A stretch of DNA of 64,000 bases from Brevibacillus aydinogluensis. Lineage in GTDB: Bacteria; Bacillota; Bacilli; Brevibacillales; Brevibacillaceae. Below, one piece after another: positions 17,198-26,003 of this stretch. Position numbers and translations under genes: made by a program. The stretch lies in NCBI RefSeq assembly GCF_031954365.1, contig NZ_JAUSVZ010000018.1. One strand, written 5' to 3'. Below the pieces are notes generated by a model, which did not search any database, was not told the DNA's origin, and saw nothing but the letters and a program-made list of their open reading frames with translations. The stretch's first letter is position 1. Each line of letters starts with the position of its first letter.

Positions 17198-18022
17198 ATG
17201 AACTACTTCCGATTGAAAAAAGCAGCCGGCTACGCTGTGATTCTGTTCAGTTCGCTCGTGATGCTTGTGCCCTTTGTCACCGCCGTATTCAACTCGCTGA
17301 AGACGTATCAGCAGTACACGGCCGTACCGTCCACGTGGCTGCCCGATCCCGTGCAGTGGAGCAACTACGCCGAAGTCTGGAACATGGCTGATTTTGGCAC
17401 CTACACGTTGAACAGCCTGATCGTCGCGATCCTGTCTGTCATCGGGGCCATTCTGTCCAACTCCATGATCGCCTACGCGTTTGCCCGACTGGATTTTCCC
17501 TTCAAAAACACGCTGTTTCTGATCGTGCTGGGAACGATGATGATTCCCGCCGTTGTGACGATGATTCCGCAGTTTATCATCTTCAAGGAGCTAAAGATGC
17601 TGGATACCCTGATGCCGCTGTGGATTATCGAGTGGCTCGGGCAGCCGTTCGGGATCTTCCTGATGCGGCAGGCGTTTTTGAGCGTCCCGACCGCGTATGA
17701 AGACGCGGCCAAGCTGGACGGCTGCAATCCGTTCCAAATCTACTGGCGGATATTTTTGCCCATGTGCAAGCCGGCTCTCGCCACGCTGGCCATCTTTACC
17801 TTCATGACCAAGTGGAACGAAATTCTGATGCCGGTGCTGTACCTGACGTCCAAAGAAAAGTACACGCTGCCGATCGGCATCCTGGCGCTGCAGGGGCAGT
17901 GGTTCGGGAACGAACAGTACCTGGTGGCGGCCGCGCTGTTGAGTCTCCTGCCCATTCTCATCGTCTTTCTCATCGGAGAAAAGTACTTTGTCCACGGAGC
18001 AGGCAGTTCCGGTTTGAAGTAA
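17198..18022 (+). CDS. ABC sugar transporter permease (second locus)
   Basis: 274 residues, six predicted helices, EAA-loop equivalent YEDAAKLDGCNPFQIYWRI near 167-185. MalG/LacG type. ATG 17198 is preceded by AAAGGAGG. Confidence 0.88.
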   Translation: MNYFRLKKAAGYAVILFSSLVMLVPFVTAVFNSLKTYQQYTAVPSTWLPDPVQWSNYAEVWNMADFGTYTLNSLIVAILSVIGAILSNSMIAYAFARLDFPFKNTLFLIVLGTMMIPAVVTMIPQFIIFKELKMLDTLMPLWIIEWLGQPFGIFLMRQAFLSVPTAYEDAAKLDGCNPFQIYWRIFLPMCKPALATLAIFTFMTKWNEILMPVLYLTSKEKYTLPIGILALQGQWFGNEQYLVAAALLSLLPILIVFLIGEKYFVHGAGSSGLK

Positions 18023-18068
18023 ACGGCCGCGGGACAGCTCCCTGCGGCAAGCGGAAAGGGTGATGGAC

Positions 18069-19061
18069 ATGTACCGGGTCGTCGTCATCGGGGCGGGCGA
18101 AATCGCCAACAGCCATTTGGAGGCGATCAAAACGAGCAGCGAGCTAAAGGCGGTCGCGGTCGCCGACATCGACGCCGGGCGGGCACAGGCGGTTGGCAGA
18201 CGCTTCGGCGTCACTCCCTACACGTCCTACAGGGAGATGGTGGAACGGGAACAGCCTGATATCGCGGTTGTGGCCCTGCCGCACCACCTGCACCGGGAGG
18301 CCGCCGTCCTCGCTGCGGAGCACGGCTGCCACATCTTGTTGGAAAAGCCCATGGCGAGGAACGAAGCGGAGTGCGATGCGATCATCCGGGCGGCGCAGCA
18401 GCACCGCGTGACGCTGATGGTGGGGCATACCCAGCACTTCAAGCCGGAGAACCGCAAAGCCAAAGCGCTGATGAAAACCGGGGCGCTGGGCCGGCTGGTG
18501 ATGGTCAACGACACGCGCCACCTCCACTACTTCCGTGAAGAGCGGCCTGCCTGGTTTTTGGATAAGGCCAAGGCGGGCGGCGGCATACTGATGAATCTGG
18601 GCGTCCATTCCGTCGACAAGCTGCAGTGGCTGACGGACAGCAGGGTGGTCCGGGTGAAGGCATCTGTCAGCCACTTCGGCCCGAGGGGAGACGTCGAGGG
18701 GAGCGGCCTGGCCTATTTGGAGACGGACAGCGGCGTGGTGGCGACGATTTCACAGTCCGGATACAAGGGAGCGGCGAAAGACGAAACCGAGCTGATCTTT
18801 ACCGGCGGGATGCTGAAACTGGTCAGCGGCAAAGGGCTGTGGATGAGCGACGGCGGGGAGTACCGGCGCGTCGAGGTGGAAGAGGAAGCTGATCCGTTCG
18901 CCCTGCAGTTTGCGGCGCTGCTTGCGGCAATCCGCACCGGCTCCGAACCGGAGTGCTCCGGGGCGTATGGGAAAAGTGTCGTCGGCGTGGTGGAGGCGAT
19001 GTATCGCTCGCATCACCTCGGCGCGGAAGTGGAAGTCGCACAGGGGAGGTCAGCGCGGTGA
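18069..19061 (+). CDS. Gfo/Idh/MocA-family oxidoreductase
   Basis: About 330 residues. The N-terminal Rossmann domain begins VVVIGAGEIA, and the family EKP motif is present (LLEKPMARNEAE, near residue 92), as is the C-terminal GGGILMNLGVHSVD substrate-domain segment. These enzymes oxidise or epimerise sugars with NAD(P). GTG 18060, ATG 18063 and ATG 18069 are all in frame; AAAGGG (18055-18060) gives normal spacing only to 18069. Overlaps the isomerase by 4 nt. Substrate unknown. Confidence 0.85.
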   Translation: MYRVVVIGAGEIANSHLEAIKTSSELKAVAVADIDAGRAQAVGRRFGVTPYTSYREMVEREQPDIAVVALPHHLHREAAVLAAEHGCHILLEKPMARNEAECDAIIRAAQQHRVTLMVGHTQHFKPENRKAKALMKTGALGRLVMVNDTRHLHYFREERPAWFLDKAKAGGGILMNLGVHSVDKLQWLTDSRVVRVKASVSHFGPRGDVEGSGLAYLETDSGVVATISQSGYKGAAKDETELIFTGGMLKLVSGKGLWMSDGGEYRRVEVEEEADPFALQFAALLAAIRTGSEPECSGAYGKSVVGVVEAMYRSHHLGAEVEVAQGRSAR

Positions 19062-19849
19062 AATGGAGCATGTGCACGACGGGATGGAAGGAACACTCGC
19101 TGGAAGAGGCAGTCGCTGTCGCCAGACGCTTGGGATTGGACGGGCTCGAAATCTGGACGGGACATCTGGCCGAAGAAAAAGGACGTAACAGGACGCTGAC
19201 GCAGGTGCGCGACCTGCTGCACCGCTTGGGGATGGCCGTGCCGATGCTCAGCACGTATGCCAATTTTTCTCCCGGCAGGGAAGCGGAGAGTCTGGCGGAG
19301 ACGGAGGCAGCGATGCGGCAGGCGGTCGCGCTGGGCTGTCCGGCCGTGCGCGTCTTTGCCGGCACGAAGCCGTTTGCTCAGTCGACGGCAGAAGAGCGGG
19401 AGCGGATGATTGCCGCCCTGCAGCAGGCGGCGAAGCGAGGGGAGCAATACGGTGTAACCGTGGCCGTGGAGCTGCACAACAACACCTACGCCGACAGCAT
19501 CGAGGGAGTGGAAACGCTGCTGGCTGCGGCCGATCATCCGCGCCTGCGCCTGATTTTTGACGGCTTCAACCTGTACGTGGACGGACGGGACCAGTTGGTC
19601 GCGCTGGATCGCCTGTACCGCTGGATCGATCACGTCCATCTCAAAAACTACCGCTGGCAGCCGCAGCGGTGGGCCGACAGCGTTCCCGTCTCCGTCTTTA
19701 CGGGGGACGTGGACAATCGGAAGCTGTTGGCTGAGCTGGTCAGGCGCGGCTACCGGGGCTTTGTCTCGTTCGAATACTTCGGCGAGCAGGCGGAGTCGTG
19801 CGTCAGGCAATCGCTCGACGAGGTAAAGATGATCGCGCGTACAGAATGA
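19058..19849 (+). CDS. Sugar phosphate isomerase/epimerase (AP endonuclease 2-like TIM barrel)
   Basis: 263 residues of the xylose-isomerase-like TIM-barrel family. Metal-ligand-like motifs are visible: VAVELHNNTYAD (near 141), RLIFDGFNLYVDG and HVHLKNY (near 193). GTG 19058 overlaps the previous stop, with GGGGAGG 8 nt upstream. Such proteins often work with a Gfo/Idh oxidoreductase in sugar or inositol routes; exact reaction unknown. Confidence 0.82.
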   Translation: MKWSMCTTGWKEHSLEEAVAVARRLGLDGLEIWTGHLAEEKGRNRTLTQVRDLLHRLGMAVPMLSTYANFSPGREAESLAETEAAMRQAVALGCPAVRVFAGTKPFAQSTAEERERMIAALQQAAKRGEQYGVTVAVELHNNTYADSIEGVETLLAAADHPRLRLIFDGFNLYVDGRDQLVALDRLYRWIDHVHLKNYRWQPQRWADSVPVSVFTGDVDNRKLLAELVRRGYRGFVSFEYFGEQAESCVRQSLDEVKMIARTE

Positions 19850-19853
19850 ACGG

Positions 19854-19888
19854 AGCGGGGACGAGTCACGCGTAAAGGACGTCCCGCT
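19854..19888 (+). other. Intercistronic stem-loop
   Basis: AGCGGG, a bulged G, then ACG (19854-19863) pairs with CGTCCCGCT (19880-19888). No U-tract follows; the next gene's ribosome site lies just after. It may tune stability or expression of the lyase part of the mRNA. Confidence 0.45.
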
Positions 19889-19906
19889 TCGCGAGGAGGA
19901 GAAATC

Positions 19907-21949
19907 ATGGCTGAACACAGGACAACGCCTGCGTATTTTTGGTCTGAGCAGGACCGGGACTATGTGGTTGCCGCCTGCCGATCCCATTGGCCGCAGGAGG
20001 TGGACGAGGTGTTGAAACGGGCGGACCTCGCCTGCGAAAACACCTTTATCTTTACCCACCGCTGGGACATGGAGCGCTGCGACACGCCGGTCACCTTTCC
20101 TGGACGCATCGATTGGACGTACCGGCACAACGGTGATTTTGAGTGGACAGTCATGCTCAATCGGGCGCGGTACATGGCGGAACTGGGGCAGGCGTACTGG
20201 CTGACCGGCGACGAAAAGTACGCGGCCGGCTTTGTTCGGCTGATGAAGGACTGGCTGGAGCAAAACCCGCTGACGGAAGAAGAGGTGCACGCCAGCCGGG
20301 AACGTTATTACAACGTAAAGGATACGTGGCGCAAACTGGACAGCGGCATCCGGATCGTCAACTGGATCAAGGGCTATCACTGTGTCCGCAGCTCTCCCGC
20401 ATGGGGAAGGGACGAAGAGCGGCTGTTTTGGGAGGCGCTGCGGCTGCACGGCATGTATCTGCACATCGCCTACGTGCCGCACGATCGGCAGAGCAACTGG
20501 GGATTTTTGGAAACAAACGGATTGTTTCAAATCGGGTTGTTGTTTCCTGACCTGGCTGAGGCGCAGACGTGGCTGCGCGCGGCCATCGAGCGGCTGTCCG
20601 CGATGGTCCGCCTGCAGGTGTTTGAAGACGGCATGCACAACGAACAGTCTCCGATGTATCACCACGAAGTGCTGCAGTGTCTGTTTGAATGCGTCTGGTT
20701 GGCGGAGAAAAACGGAGTGGCGTATCCCGACGAGCTGAAGCGGACGCTCCATAACATGTACACTGCTTCGCTCGCGCTCATGAAACCAAACGGTCACCAG
20801 CCGATGGCCAGCGACAGCGACGATACCGACATTCGCGACATCCTCTGCCAGGGCGCCGTGTTGTTTTCCCGGGGAGATTTGAAATCGCAGGCCTATCCCG
20901 TGCTGGACTATCAGGGCATCTGGTACTTTGGCCGCGAGGGGGTGGAGGCGTACGAGCGGCTCCCGGCCGAACCACCTGCGTTTGTTTCGGTTCATCTCGA
21001 ACAGGCGGGGTATGTCGCCATGCGCAGCGAGTGGTCGCCGGACGCCCATTATCTGCTGTTTGACGCCGGACACATGGCCCTGACGGGAAAAGCGCACGGT
21101 CACGACGATCTGCTGCACATCGAGCTGTCTGCCTACGGTCGCGAGTTTCTCGTCGATGCCGGCCGCTATACCTACATGGAAAACGACGAGCGCAAATATT
21201 TTAAGGAAGCGTTTCAGCACAACGTCGTCACCGTGGACGGCCTGCCGATGTCCGCTTACATCGACTCGTGGCTGTGGGGCAGGACGGCGCTGCCCGTTGA
21301 CAGGTACTGTCGCGTTCACGAGGCGTATGCGTACGCGCAGGCGGGGCACGACGGGTACCTGTCGCTCAGCCAGCCGGTGCAGGTGTTGCGGCGGATTTTG
21401 TACGTGCCGCCGGACTGCTGGATCGTGGTGGATACCTTCCGATCCGAAGGCGCTCACGGATACGCGCAGCACTTTCACTTTGCCGAGGACGTCCCGCTGC
21501 AGATCGATCGGGAGACAAATACGGCCCGTACCGCCTTTTCCGAGGGCGCCAATCTGACCCTGATACAGCTCGGCCAAGGCGAATGGACGATGCAGCCCTG
21601 CTGGATTTCCCGCCACTACAACCAGAAGCGGGCGGCGAAGAAGCTGGTCTATCGGCAGGCGGCACACGGGTTTCACGCCTTTGTAACTGTCCTGACCACC
21701 CATCTGGGGCGGGAGGAAGCCGGCCTTTTCGTGCGGGAGCTGGAGGTGAGGGATACGCGGGACCGCCTGTTGGATGCAAAGCAGGTAACGGCGCTGGAGA
21801 TCCGGCGGGAGGGGCGGTCGGCGGTGGCGCTCTTCTCTCATCAAGGACCGGACAGCTATCAATTCGCCGGAACGCACATGAGCGGTGAGGTAATACTGAT
21901 TCGCCGCGATGCGGGGCAGGGCGGGCAGGCGTATGTGGTGAAGGTGTGA
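19907..21949 (+). CDS. Heparinase II/III-family polysaccharide lyase
   Basis: 680 residues. The N-terminal alpha/alpha toroid (about 1-340) shows the family start around IDWTYRHNGDFEWTVMLNR and YMAELGQAYWLTGDEKYA; SNWGFLETNG lies near residue 200. The C-terminal heparinase II/III beta-sheet domain (about 355-560) has GKAHGHDDLLHIELSAYGRE and LVDAGRYTY. This resembles PL12-like lyases that cleave uronic-acid glycosaminoglycans. No signal peptide, so it should act on imported oligosaccharides in the cytoplasm. ATG 19907 follows GAGGAGGAG. Substrate (heparan, hyaluronan, chondroitin or bacterial polysaccharide) cannot be told from sequence. Confidence 0.8.
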   Translation: MAEHRTTPAYFWSEQDRDYVVAACRSHWPQEVDEVLKRADLACENTFIFTHRWDMERCDTPVTFPGRIDWTYRHNGDFEWTVMLNRARYMAELGQAYWLTGDEKYAAGFVRLMKDWLEQNPLTEEEVHASRERYYNVKDTWRKLDSGIRIVNWIKGYHCVRSSPAWGRDEERLFWEALRLHGMYLHIAYVPHDRQSNWGFLETNGLFQIGLLFPDLAEAQTWLRAAIERLSAMVRLQVFEDGMHNEQSPMYHHEVLQCLFECVWLAEKNGVAYPDELKRTLHNMYTASLALMKPNGHQPMASDSDDTDIRDILCQGAVLFSRGDLKSQAYPVLDYQGIWYFGREGVEAYERLPAEPPAFVSVHLEQAGYVAMRSEWSPDAHYLLFDAGHMALTGKAHGHDDLLHIELSAYGREFLVDAGRYTYMENDERKYFKEAFQHNVVTVDGLPMSAYIDSWLWGRTALPVDRYCRVHEAYAYAQAGHDGYLSLSQPVQVLRRILYVPPDCWIVVDTFRSEGAHGYAQHFHFAEDVPLQIDRETNTARTAFSEGANLTLIQLGQGEWTMQPCWISRHYNQKRAAKKLVYRQAAHGFHAFVTVLTTHLGREEAGLFVRELEVRDTRDRLLDAKQVTALEIRREGRSAVALFSHQGPDSYQFAGTHMSGEVILIRRDAGQGGQAYVVKV

Positions 21950-21980
21950 GTGCTTATGCGAAGGGGAGGAAAAGAAACGG

Positions 21981-23885
21981 ATGAGCACACGGCTTGGCAT
22001 TTGCCTGGACGGAGAACTGGCGGAGTTGGCGGCGGGTGTGGAAGCGCTTGGCGGGCAGCTGGGCGTGTATCTCGCGCCGGACGGCATACCCGTTCGCGCA
22101 ATCCGCACGCCGGGTGACTTGACGGTATCGTGGGAAAACGGACGGGGCGAGATTCGCTACGATCAGCCGATTCACTTCTTCCGCGGTCTTGGCCTGCTCG
22201 CAGAGGCTTTGCGGGAGGGTCCAACCAGGCCGGTCCGGATACGGGAGGAACCCCAGTTTGCCATGAATGGCGTGATGGTGGACACGTCGCGCAATGCCGT
22301 GCCGACCGTGGACAGCGTGAAAACGCTGCTGCGGCACATGGCAGTCATGGGCCTGAATGTGCTGATGCTGTACACGGAAGACACGTACACTGTCGACAGC
22401 CAACCCTACTTCGGCTACATGCGCGGCCGGTACTCGCACCGGGAACTACGGGAGATCGACGATTACGCCCATCAGTTTGGCATAGAGGTCATCCCGTGCA
22501 TCCAGACCCTGGCTCACCTGGAGACGTTTTTAAAGTGGAAGGCGGCTGACGGACTGCGGGACACGTCGGACGTGCTGTTGGCGGGGGACGAGCGAACCTA
22601 TCAATTTGTCGAAGAGATGATCACGGCAGCCTCCAGGCCGTTTCGCAGCAAGAACATTCACATCGGGATGGACGAAGCGCACGGGCTGGGGAGAGGGAGG
22701 TATCTAGACCTGCACGGGTACCGGTCCCGGTTTGACATCATGACGCAGCACTTGAACAGCGTGCTGGCGATTACGCGCAGACTGGGGCTTACGCCGATGA
22801 TCTGGAGCGACATGTACATCCGGATCGGGTCAAAGACAGGTGACTATTACGATGAGGCCGCCGTCATCCCTGAAGACGTGATCGCCGGCATGCCGCAGGA
22901 CGTCAGGTATGTCTACTGGGACTACTACCACACCGACCCGGCCTTTTACGAGAAGTACATTCGTCTGCACAAGCAGTTCGGCTCCCCGCCCGTCTTTGCC
23001 GGGGGAATCTGGACGTTTTCCGGGATCGGGACCCATTACGAGAAAACGTTCCTCGCCACCAACGCAGCGCTTGAGGCGTGCAAGCGGGAGGGGATCAGGG
23101 ATGTGTTTGCCACGATCTGGATGGACGACGGAGGGGAGAATCACCTGTTTTCCAGCCTGCTCGGCCTGCAGCTGTTTGCCGAACACGGCTACGCCCGGCA
23201 GTTGGACGAGGGCAAGCTGAACAGGCGATTTCGCTTTTGCACGGGCGCCGATCCCGATGCGTTCAGGCTGCTCGGCTCGATTGACACGCCCCCCGGTGCC
23301 GAGTGGCGGCAGCCGCTGGAGCCGGACAATCCCGGCCGGTACCTGCTCTGGCAGGACGTCTTGCTTGGTCTGTTTGACCGGCACGTGGAGGGGCGGGACG
23401 TCGCTTCCCATTATCGCTGGCTGGCCGGTGCGCTGGCAGAGGCGGCGCGGAAAAACGAGGCGTGGCGGCACGTATTTGAGGTGCCGGTCAGGCTGTGTGA
23501 AGTCTTGAGCGTGAAAAGCGAGATCGGCATCAGGCTGAAGCGCTCGTACGAGGAAAACAGGCGGGATCAGCTGGAGCAGCTGTGCACCCGCGATCTGCCC
23601 GAACTGCACCGGCGCGTCGATGAACTGCGGCAGGTGCATCGCGATCAGTGGCATCGCATCTACAAGCCGTTTGGCTGGGAGGTGCTGGATATCCGCTACG
23701 GCGGACTGCTTGCGCGGATTGACACAACGATCCGGCGCGTCACGGACTATCTGCAGGGAACGATCGAACGAATCGAGGAACTGGAAGCGGAGCGACTGTT
23801 CTTTGACGGCCGAAAGAGAGCGGACGCGGAGGGGATGGGCCGCTGCAATCGCTACCGGCACATCTGCACAGCCAACGTGTTATAG
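21981..23885 (+). CDS. GH20-type beta-N-acetylhexosaminidase-like protein
   Basis: 634 residues. An N-terminal GH20b-like domain (about 1-85) precedes a TIM barrel. The GH20 catalytic Asp-Glu pair is visible as HIGMDEAHG (D231-E232), with earlier barrel strands GVMVDTSRNAVPT and LNVLMLYTEDTY. The last ~180 residues are helical and charged. No signal peptide. Removes terminal GlcNAc/GalNAc by the substrate-assisted mechanism in known relatives. Start ATG with AGGGGAGGAAAAG upstream, 31 nt after the lyase. Together these would finish degradation of a uronate/hexosamine oligosaccharide. Confidence 0.78.
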   Translation: MSTRLGICLDGELAELAAGVEALGGQLGVYLAPDGIPVRAIRTPGDLTVSWENGRGEIRYDQPIHFFRGLGLLAEALREGPTRPVRIREEPQFAMNGVMVDTSRNAVPTVDSVKTLLRHMAVMGLNVLMLYTEDTYTVDSQPYFGYMRGRYSHRELREIDDYAHQFGIEVIPCIQTLAHLETFLKWKAADGLRDTSDVLLAGDERTYQFVEEMITAASRPFRSKNIHIGMDEAHGLGRGRYLDLHGYRSRFDIMTQHLNSVLAITRRLGLTPMIWSDMYIRIGSKTGDYYDEAAVIPEDVIAGMPQDVRYVYWDYYHTDPAFYEKYIRLHKQFGSPPVFAGGIWTFSGIGTHYEKTFLATNAALEACKREGIRDVFATIWMDDGGENHLFSSLLGLQLFAEHGYARQLDEGKLNRRFRFCTGADPDAFRLLGSIDTPPGAEWRQPLEPDNPGRYLLWQDVLLGLFDRHVEGRDVASHYRWLAGALAEAARKNEAWRHVFEVPVRLCEVLSVKSEIGIRLKRSYEENRRDQLEQLCTRDLPELHRRVDELRQVHRDQWHRIYKPFGWEVLDIRYGGLLARIDTTIRRVTDYLQGTIERIEELEAERLFFDGRKRADAEGMGRCNRYRHICTANVL

Positions 23886-23894
23886 GTTTATAGG

Positions 23895-23937
23895 AGAGAA
23901 AAAACACAAGCCCGGGCGGGACAGCTCGGGCTTGTGT
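23895..23937 (-). terminator. Terminator, minus strand (possibly bidirectional)
   Basis: ACACAAGCCCG (23904-23914) pairs with CGGGCTTGTGT (23927-23937). The A-run at 23899-23904 is a U-tract only when read leftward, so it best serves the minus-strand gene ending at 23957; the same hairpin may end the plus-strand sugar operon. Confidence 0.7.
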
Positions 23938-23956
23938 GCGTTGGGGAGATTTCCTT

Positions 23957-24352
23957 TCAGCGGTACTGCCTGGACACGATCCATTCCGTAAAGGGTAAAA
24001 CGATCATCGCGAAGCAGGTGACCACAATCAGCGCCATGTTTTCCCGGTCGAACGCCCATTTTTCCACGGCGAGCGCAGCGAGCAGCAGGCCGATGAGGAT
24101 AAAGTAACTAATTTTGGCGCTTTTCATCGTGATATACCGACCCAGTTCTTCATCCTGGGCTGGGCCGTCGCCCTCTTCAGGCGATCCCCAGGTGATTGCG
24201 GTAAAAAACGAACCGAGCAGAACAGCCGTGGGCATCAACTCATTGAAGCCGACGGGTTGGCCCATCAGCAACTTATATGCGGTAAACCCCGCAATGATGA
24301 CAGTGGCCGTTCCGATTATTGCGGCACCCCATATCCGTGTCGTCATCTTCAT
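23957..24352 (-). CDS. Four-helix membrane protein of unknown function
   Basis: 131 residues with hydrophobic segments at about 7-27, 38-56, 83-97 and 107-121, and an acidic loop (EEGDGPAQDEE) between the second and third. RBS GGAGGAGATG lies before ATG 24352. It starts 15 nt after the XRE regulator gene on the same strand, a common regulator/membrane-protein pairing whose role is usually unknown. Confidence 0.65.
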   Translation of the reverse strand: MKMTTRIWGAAIIGTATVIIAGFTAYKLLMGQPVGFNELMPTAVLLGSFFTAITWGSPEEGDGPAQDEELGRYITMKSAKISYFILIGLLLAALAVEKWAFDRENMALIVVTCFAMIVLPFTEWIVSRQYR

Positions 24353-24366
24353 CTTACATCTCCTCC

Positions 24367-24555
24367 TTACGCGTGAAACAATTCGTCGACTGTCACTCCA
24401 AGCGCGCGGGCAAGCTGAAACGCCAACTTGAGGCTGGGATCGTACTTGTTGTTTTCAATGGCGTTGATGGTCTGCCGGGAGACGCCGCACATCTTGGCCA
24501 GTTCTTCCTGGGAGATGTTATTCAGCTTGCGCAGCTGCTTGATCTTGTTTTCCAT
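24367..24555 (-). CDS. Short XRE-family (Cro/CI-type) HTH regulator
   Basis: 62 residues, essentially one HTH_3 domain: IKQLRKLNNISQEELAKMCG then VSRQTINAIENNKYDPS, ending LGVTVDELF. This is the YvaO/YozG type of minimal repressor. ATG 24555 with GGAGAG upstream is chosen; the 88-residue frame from 24633 would start inside operator 2. Probably represses its own promoter through the paired operators at 24577-24642. Confidence 0.85.
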   Translation of the reverse strand: MENKIKQLRKLNNISQEELAKMCGVSRQTINAIENNKYDPSLKLAFQLARALGVTVDELFHA

Positions 24556-24576
24556 GGCGGTCTCTCCATTGGGGAA

Positions 24577-24642
24577 ATGTAAAAGATGTTTTACATATAC
24601 AGCGTACCAATCATATGGAAAAATGTCAAACATGTTTTACAT
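24577..24642 (-). promoter_or_regulatory. Autoregulated promoter with two matching operators
   Basis: Operator 1, ATGTAAAA-GATG-TTTTACAT (24577-24596), and operator 2, ATGTCAAA-CATG-TTTTACAT (24623-24642), have the same 8-4-8 dyad and lie 46 bp apart. On the minus strand a promoter reads TTGACA (24629-24624), 17 nt, then TGG-TACGCT (extended -10). Operator 2 covers the -35 and operator 1 the transcript start, a classic repression layout. Confidence 0.7.
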
Positions 24643-24676
24643 ACGCGTTTTTATTTAAAATAATTATAAATAGATA

Positions 24677-24735
24677 TTGACTTTCATTTTGTATCAAGTA
24701 TAATAATAACTGTTCCTAGTTGATAATTATTTTAA
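24677..24735 (+). promoter_or_regulatory. SigA promoter and Fur/PerR-like box of the peroxiredoxin operon
   Basis: The -35 TTGACT (24677-24682), 16-nt spacer and -10 TATAAT (24699-24704) place the start near 24711. TGATAATTATTTTAA (24721-24735) matches the 7-1-7 Fur consensus TGATAATNATTATCA at 12 of 14 positions and the PerR consensus TTATAATNATTATAA also at 12 of 14. Its position just after the transcript start suits a repressor; the operon content favours PerR. Confidence 0.6.
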
Positions 24736-24764
24736 TTTGATTTGGGAAAGAGGGGGGAGCTGGA

Positions 24765-25688
24765 ATGTACGATGTGATTGTGATCGGCGCAGGTCCGGCA
24801 GGCACATCCGCAGCCATCTATACGGCGAGGGGCAACCTGAAGACACTGGTGATCGACAAAGCGCCCGGCACCGGCGCACTTGCCCTGACCCATAAGATCG
24901 CCAACTACCCTGGCGTGGAAGGCGAGCTGACGGGTAAAGAACTGCTGGACAAAATGAATCGGCAGGCCAAGAGCTTTGGCGCCGAGTTCCTGCAGACGAC
25001 GATTACGGCCGTGGATGTGGAGGACGAGGTGAAACGCATCTACACCGCGCACGGTACGTTTGAAGCCAAAGCGGTGATTGTCGCCACCGGCTCCAAGGGA
25101 CGCAACCGCATGCTGCCCGGCGAGGAACGCCTGTTGGGCAGAGGTGTCAGCACCTGCGCCACCTGCGACGGCGCGTTTTACCAAGGGAAGCACGTCGCGG
25201 TCATCGGCGACACGGAAGAGGCGCTGGAAGAAGCCATGGCGCTGACCAAATTTGCCGGCAAGATCACCTTCATCATCCCGCGCGGCGACCTGCAGGGCGT
25301 AGACGAGATGCCGGAGCTGCCCAATACGGAGGTAATGTTCCGCACACGTCCGCTGGAGATCGTCGGCGAACAGAAGGTGGAAGGCGTCCGCATCCGGCGG
25401 CCGGACGGCGCAGAGGAGCTGCTGTCTGTCGACGGCGTGTTCATCTTCCTGTCGGGCAGCAAACCAGGCACCGATTTTCTCGAGGATCAGGTCCCGCTGG
25501 ATGAAGAAGGGTACATGATTCTCGACGAGTACATGCAGTCTGCCGTACCGGGTGTGTTTGGCGCCGGCGAAGTGCGGAAAACACCGGTCAAGCAGGCGGT
25601 CGTTGCAGCCGCTGACGGCGCCATCGCGGCGATGGCTGCCGACAAGTACATCAACAAGCGGTCCAAAATCGTACCACAGTACAAATAA
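24765..25688 (+). CDS. Thioredoxin reductase-like flavoprotein with altered NADPH motifs
   Basis: 307 residues with the TrxB layout: FAD motif GAGPAGTSAA (8-17), redox pair C131-A-T-C134, and the C-terminal FAD segment GVFGAGEVR. The NADPH-binding glycine motif, normally GGGDSA, reads GDTEEA (148-153), and the usual HRRxxxR that holds the 2'-phosphate reads PRGDLQ (172-177). So it may use another electron donor, or be a specialised paralogue. It leads an operon with glutaredoxin and peroxiredoxin, suggesting it reduces one of them. Strong RBS (GAGGGGGGAG) before ATG. Confidence 0.82.
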   Translation: MYDVIVIGAGPAGTSAAIYTARGNLKTLVIDKAPGTGALALTHKIANYPGVEGELTGKELLDKMNRQAKSFGAEFLQTTITAVDVEDEVKRIYTAHGTFEAKAVIVATGSKGRNRMLPGEERLLGRGVSTCATCDGAFYQGKHVAVIGDTEEALEEAMALTKFAGKITFIIPRGDLQGVDEMPELPNTEVMFRTRPLEIVGEQKVEGVRIRRPDGAEELLSVDGVFIFLSGSKPGTDFLEDQVPLDEEGYMILDEYMQSAVPGVFGAGEVRKTPVKQAVVAAADGAIAAMAADKYINKRSKIVPQYK

Positions 25689-25719
25689 GCATTCCAAAGA
25701 GAAGAGGAGCGATCATTTC

Positions 25720-25968
25720 ATGGCACAAGCAATCGTGTATTCCAGCACCAACTGCGGCTTCTGCAAGCAGTTGAAATCCTATCTGGAGGAGCAAAACATC
25801 GCGTACGAAGAGCGCAACATTGACGAAAACGAGGCGTATCGCGAGGAGCTGGGACGTCTGGGCGTGATGTCCGTGCCGCTGACGCTGATCGGCGACAAGC
25901 AGATTCTCGGATTTAACCCGAACCGCATCAAAAAAGCGCTGGCCAGCCTGGAAGAACAGGCCCAGTAA
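25720..25968 (+). CDS. Glutaredoxin-family protein
   Basis: 82 residues, a single thioredoxin-fold domain with active site CGFC (12-15) near the N-terminus, the cis-Pro motif SVPLTLIG (51-58) and a GF segment. Glutaredoxin/NrdH/YruB-like. GAGGAG lies 10 nt before ATG 25720. Probably shuttles electrons from the flavoprotein to the peroxiredoxin, as in AhpF-like relays; inferred from order. Confidence 0.88.
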   Translation: MAQAIVYSSTNCGFCKQLKSYLEEQNIAYEERNIDENEAYREELGRLGVMSVPLTLIGDKQILGFNPNRIKKALASLEEQAQ

Positions 25969-26003
25969 CCCAATACCCATACCCGGAGAGGAGAGACATC
26001 ATC

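Noticed and set aside
19013..22108. 1031-codon open frame on the minus strand
   Set aside because: It lies antisense to the oxidoreductase tail, isomerase, lyase and GH20 genes, has no ribosome site and no family motifs. Long antisense frames are common in GC-rich DNA.
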